Below are positions 33,317 through 36,086 of a stretch of DNA of 36,086 nucleotides, in pieces. The notes under the pieces are model-generated. The model worked only from the letters and a program-made list of their open reading frames with translations, searched no databases and was not told where the DNA came from. The DNA comes from Clostridia bacterium (GTDB lineage: Bacteria > Bacillota > Clostridia > Christensenellales > Aristaeellaceae): assembly GCA_030536295.1 (NCBI GenBank), contig JAUNQH010000021.1, positions 1 through 36,086 of the forward strand, given 5' to 3'. Position numbers and translations under genes: made by a program. Each line of letters opens with the position of its first letter. The first letter of the stretch is position 1.

Positions 33317-33369
33317 TCCTTTAGCGGGGTACCGGCAAAAACGGTACGTATACGAAGGGATGGATGACG

Positions 33370-34083
33370 ATGAAGACGATCGGACTGATCGGCGGCATGA
33401 GCTGGGAGAGTACTGTAACATACTATGAACTGATGAACAGGATCACCGCGGAAAAGCTGGGAGGATTCCACAGCGCCCGGATCCTGATGTACAATGTGGA
33501 TTTTGCCGAGATCGAAGCAAATATGACATGCGGTGACTGGGACGCGAACGCGGAGATCCTGGCTGATGCCGCGATGCGGCTGGAAAAAGCCGGCGCGGAT
33601 TTTATTGTCATCGCGACGAATACCATACATAAGCTTGTACCCGCGATCGAAAAAAGGATCGGCATCCCGATCCTTCATATCGCGGATGCGGCGGCCGAAG
33701 CCGTAAAGCGGGACGGGATCGGCAAAGTCGGTCTGCTGGGGACGAAGGTCACTATGACGCAGGGCTTTATCCGGGACCGGCTGACCGCGGCGGGGCTTGA
33801 AGTGATCGTTCCGGACGGGCAGGATATCGATGCCGTGAATGACATTATCTTCAATGAGCTATGCCATGGGAAAGTCCTTGATCTCTCCAGGGAGAAACTG
33901 AAGAGGATCATCTCCGGCATGGCGGAGAAGGGAGCCGGGGGCGTTATACTGGGCTGCACTGAGATCGGTATGCTGATCTCCGGGACCGACAGCGCGCTGA
34001 AGGTCTATGATACGACGGTCCTGCACGCGACAAAGGCGGCGGAGGAAGCGATCGGTACCGTTGACGCATCCTGTCATCCGTGA
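33370..34083 (+). CDS. Aspartate/glutamate racemase family protein, Thr/Cys type
   Basis: A 237-residue PLP-independent racemase opening with MKTIGLIGGMSWEST. In most family members two cysteines act as acid and base. Here the first is Thr83 (ATNT) and the second Cys196 (GCTE). This Thr/Cys pair is that of the Escherichia coli L-aspartate/glutamate-specific racemase YgeA (Thr83/Cys197), so a similar one-sided activity towards L-Asp and L-Glu is inferred. ATG 33370 is preferred over 33364 on N-terminus and spacing (AAGGG 10 bases upstream). A small GTACCG/CGGTAC stem lies between it and the preceding acetyltransferase. Confidence 0.87.
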   Translation: MKTIGLIGGMSWESTVTYYELMNRITAEKLGGFHSARILMYNVDFAEIEANMTCGDWDANAEILADAAMRLEKAGADFIVIATNTIHKLVPAIEKRIGIPILHIADAAAEAVKRDGIGKVGLLGTKVTMTQGFIRDRLTAAGLEVIVPDGQDIDAVNDIIFNELCHGKVLDLSREKLKRIISGMAEKGAGGVILGCTEIGMLISGTDSALKVYDTTVLHATKAAEEAIGTVDASCHP

Positions 34084-34189
34084 TCATCCGGCGCGCGGGA
34101 TCCCTCTGTGTCTGTCGGAAAGACCCGTAGCAGCTGCGGGCATTACTTAAAAAACAACTCTCTGTTGAGAGAAAAAAGGCGGGGTAAAT

Positions 34190-35134
34190 ATGACAAATCA
34201 GGAACTGCGGAACATCTACTTCGGCGCGTATTCATTCAGTGAAACGGAGGACGGCTGGCTGCAGGCATTCCAGTACTCTCAGCCGCAGATGGACTATTTT
34301 AAAGGCGGTCTGGATTTCTGGTATGACAGGTGCATCGCGACGACGGCAAAAACGCTGGAATTCATCACGGAAGCCACGGAGGTCACCTTTGAGTACAAAA
34401 GGATCTGGCTGGGATCGCCGGATTCGTTTGAAGCCGCGGTCGACGGGCAGATCACGGAAATCCGCTATATGAAGGACCTGCAGGAAGAAGGAAAGATCAG
34501 CTTTACCTTCCCGGAAGGGAAAAAGAATGTGATCATCTATCTGCCGGCGGACGCCACGGTGCTGCTGCGGAATTTTGAAGCGAACGCGGCCGTATTCCGT
34601 CCGGAGAAGAACGAGAAAGTGCTCTGGCTCGGGGATTCCATCACTCAGGGCTACGGACCCCTGCGCTCCTCATGCATCTATGTCAGCGTCGTCAACCGGC
34701 TGATGAACTATGACATCATCAACCAGGGGATCGGCGGCTATGTGTATGACAAGAATTCCCTGATGAAAATGGAGGGTTATGATCCGGACAAGATCATTGT
34801 CGCGCTGGGTACCAACCAGTTCGGAACGGAATCCATGAAGGATATTGAAGAGTATTATGAGACGCTGATCGGCATCTACGGAAACGAGATCCCGATCCTG
34901 TGCGTCACGCCGCTGTGGCGGGGAGATGTTCCGGACGGGCTTCCCACGCTGACAAGGTTCTGTGAGAATGTGAAAGCGATCGCGGGGAAATATCCGAATG
35001 TGAAGATCGTGGACGGATTCAAGCTGGTTCCGCATCTGCCGGAGTATTTCCTGGATAACCTGCATCCGAACTGCTTTGGCGCGGAAGTGTACGGAAGAAA
35101 TCTGGTGGAAGCGATCCGGGAGCTCGGCTTCTGA
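34190..35134 (+). CDS. SGNH/GDSL hydrolase with N-terminal jelly-roll domain (CE2-like esterase)
   Basis: A 314-residue two-domain protein without a signal peptide. Residues 1-135 are a beta-sandwich. The SGNH domain follows with GDSIT (Ser150), QGIGG (Gly182 region), LGTNQ (Asn209) and DNLHPN (Asp289, His292), giving a complete Ser-His-Asp set. The order resembles carbohydrate esterase family 2 deacetylases, so removal of acetyl groups from imported sugars is likely, possibly alongside the GH3 enzyme. AAAGGCGGGG upstream is the ribosome site. The TGA stop is followed in frame by 22 coding-like codons to a TAA at 35201-35203 (ending MYIDHSGTVVWKEQ), so the gene may have been truncated recently. 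Confidence 0.87.
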   Translation: MTNQELRNIYFGAYSFSETEDGWLQAFQYSQPQMDYFKGGLDFWYDRCIATTAKTLEFITEATEVTFEYKRIWLGSPDSFEAAVDGQITEIRYMKDLQEEGKISFTFPEGKKNVIIYLPADATVLLRNFEANAAVFRPEKNEKVLWLGDSITQGYGPLRSSCIYVSVVNRLMNYDIINQGIGGYVYDKNSLMKMEGYDPDKIIVALGTNQFGTESMKDIEEYYETLIGIYGNEIPILCVTPLWRGDVPDGLPTLTRFCENVKAIAGKYPNVKIVDGFKLVPHLPEYFLDNLHPNCFGAEVYGRNLVEAIRELGF

Positions 35135-35216
35135 TCGAAAGGTTCGGAAGAAAAGCTGATGTATATTGATCACAGCGGGACCGTGGTGTGGAAGGAACAG
35201 TAAAGATAATAAACAG

Positions 35217-35235
35217 CGTTGGACCCGAACCAACG
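35217..35235 (-). repeat. Degenerate tRNA T-arm copy A
   Basis: CGTTGG-(7)-CCAACG with a TTCGGGT-type loop on the minus strand. It resembles the T-arm of the tRNA-Val at 35897-35969 but lacks the acceptor strand. It marks one end of a repeat array. Confidence 0.55.
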
Positions 35236-35352
35236 GTCTGCAATTCGCAATAAGGATGCGTCTTCGCCGGGTGGGACCGGCTCGCCGCGTCCTTTTGCTC
35301 ATTGGACCTTCTCCCGCCTTCATCCGCCACTGGCGGCGGCGGGATACGGTCT

Positions 35353-35439
35353 CCCGTCGATGTGTTCACATCTCCTGCGATCATTGGTTCGGCGTCCGGC
35401 TGTGAATCACATGAAAAAAAACCATCCGTGAAGGATGGT
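35353..35439 (-). repeat. Array block A' (87 bp), copy 1
   Basis: This block, ending in the ACCATCC/GGATGGT hairpin at 35421-35439, recurs at 35801-35886 with one base change and one A-run difference. The interval 35236-35352 between the T-arm copy and this block is unlike the corresponding interval of copy 2. Confidence 0.85.
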
Positions 35440-35551
35440 CAGACCATCGACAAAGTCAAGCAGGAAAAATTGTTAAAGAAATAGCTTCTCCAGATGACTT
35501 TCAGAAGTGATTTTTGAAGACCTAGTGGGAACTTTACCGGTGAACTGCATG

Positions 35552-35603
35552 AAAAAAGCCTCTGATTGGCGATTTTGAAAAGCCATTTTTCAGAGGCTTT
35601 TTT
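35552..35603. terminator. Bidirectional hairpin terminator inside the array
   Basis: AAAAAAGCCTCTGA (35552-35565) pairs with TCAGAGGCTTTTTT (35590-35603), with a nested TGGC/GCCA stem. It lies in the 35440-35627 stretch, which is absent from copy 2 of the array. Confidence 0.85.
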
Positions 35604-35639
35604 CTATTGGGGTTTGTTGACAGTCTGACCATCCGTGAA

Positions 35640-35681
35640 GGATGGTTTTTTCATGTGGTGACAGTTGGACTCGAACCAACG
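35640..35681 (-). repeat. tRNA-Val 3'-end copy B
   Basis: The 42 bases here match 35880-35922 except for one extra T in the latter. They cover the T arm, the 3' acceptor strand and the start of the terminator of the tRNA-Val. Upstream on the minus strand there is no matching 5' acceptor strand, D arm or anticodon arm. A GTACAGCCGCC/GGCGGCTGTAC hairpin (35700-35728 region) is there instead, so this is not a tRNA gene. Confidence 0.85.
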
Positions 35682-35800
35682 TCCGATCGCTCAATCGTCG
35701 TACAGCCGCCTTGGAGCGGCGGCTGTACTCGTTTCGCGCTAACAAACTCAGGTCGCTTGCCTTCGGCACTCCCCGCAGGGGAGACGCTCCCTTCGTTTGC

Positions 35801-35886
35801 CCCGTCGATGTGTTCACATCTCCTGCGATCATTGGTTCGGCATCCGGCTGTGAATCACATGAAAAAAACCATCCGTGAAGGATGGT
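35801..35886 (-). repeat. Array block (86 bp), copy 2
   Basis: Near-identical to 35353-35439. It lies directly downstream of the tRNA-Val on the minus strand and ends at the hairpin 35868-35886 that terminates the tRNA. Confidence 0.88.
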
Positions 35887-35893
35887 TTTTTTC
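35861..35893. terminator. Terminator of tRNA-Val
   Basis: ACCATCC and GGATGGT (35868-35886) flanked by A- and T-runs on both strands; further copies of the hairpin are at 35421-35439 and 35628-35646. Confidence 0.88.
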
Positions 35894-35896
35894 ATG

Positions 35897-35969
35897 TGGT
35901 GACAGTTGGACTCGAACCAACGACCCCATCGATGTGAACGATGTGCTCTACCGACTGAGCCATGCCACC
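35897..35969 (-). tRNA. tRNA-Val (anticodon CAC)
   Basis: On the minus strand a full cloverleaf: acceptor GGTGGCA with TGTCACC (one G-T pair), D arm GCTC/GAGC with AGTCGGTA, anticodon stem CATCG/CGATG with loop TTCACAT, variable GGGTC, T arm GTTGG/CCAAC with TTCGAGT. The anticodon CAC reads GUG. The discriminator is A and CCA is not encoded. It decodes valine and has its own promoter and terminator. Confidence 0.96.
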
Positions 35970-35987
35970 ATATTTGGTGCAAGATGG

Positions 35988-36016
35988 AGTATATCATAGT
36001 TCGCGGGCCGGGTCAA
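35988..36016 (-). promoter_or_regulatory. Promoter for tRNA-Val (minus strand)
   Basis: On the minus strand TTGACC (36016-36011), 17-base spacer, TATACT (35993-35988), 18 bases before the tRNA 5' end. The remaining 36017-36086 contains two GGAGTTTTTT-type repeats and nothing else recognised. Confidence 0.85.
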
Positions 36017-36086
36017 GGAGTTTTTTATCAAAGTCCGTGTCAAGTTGTTACGGAGTTTTTTTGTCAGGAGACCATCTCAGGCAGAG

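Noticed and set aside
35353-35886. CRISPR-like repeats at the right end
   Set aside because: Blocks are 86-87 bp with only two copies and unlike intervals, and no Cas genes; they follow tRNA-derived sequence instead.
35590-35997. Minus-strand 135-residue open frame over the tRNA-Val and array
   Set aside because: It is a translation of the tRNA gene (WWHGSVGRAHRS-type peptide), its terminators and the repeat block; no ribosome site.

Overview
The window reads as a housekeeping chromosome segment of a moderately GC-rich Bacillota bacterium, most likely an anaerobic gut or rumen member of the Clostridia. The support is strong AGGAGG-type ribosome binding sites, consensus sigma-A promoters with 17-bp spacers, a CIRCE heat-shock operator, an alpha2-type glycyl-tRNA synthetase, MATE, PutP and CstA transporters, a cytoplasmic GH3 glycosidase, and secreted BIG2/SH3 and leucine-rich-repeat proteins. 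The lineage assignment is inference; no rRNA or other phylogenetic anchor is present.

Layout. 99-4322 (+) is a likely four-gene operon: a metallophosphoesterase-fold membrane protein with a damaged active site, a MATE exporter, a cysteine-cluster protein and a solitary beta-class DNA methyltransferase. It is followed by recA, then htpG behind a CIRCE element and a leader hairpin, and a UMF1-type MFS transporter. 9175-10993 (-) holds murA and a J-domain/TPR protein, back to back with a secreted phosphodiester glycosidase. The glycosidase stop codon overlaps that of a convergent DEAD-box helicase. 13560-19094 carries a BIG2/SH3 secreted protein, glyS, ugd and, on the minus strand, ftsY. 19309-24335 (+) has a PutP-type symporter, a cupin-like/HD-GYP protein and three small secreted proteins, one with leucine-rich repeats. 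24423-32490 (-) has a GH3 glycosidase with an inserted domain, a flavodoxin-like Fe-S or Zn protein, a PP2C phosphatase, an unrecognised 429-residue protein, CstA and a GNAT acetyltransferase. 32759-35134 (+) has a second GNAT, an L-Asp/Glu-type racemase and an SGNH esterase.

The last 0.9 kb is non-coding. It holds tRNA-Val(CAC) on the minus strand, with a good promoter, and a degenerate array in which the tRNA 3' end, its terminator hairpin and an 86-87 bp block recur. This array, the PP2C plus unknown-protein gene set, the degenerate phosphoesterase and the orphan methyltransferase next to recA are the parts I find least explained. I see no CRISPR array, transposase, integrase or prophage. 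All functional calls rest on reading motifs by eye; no database search was possible.
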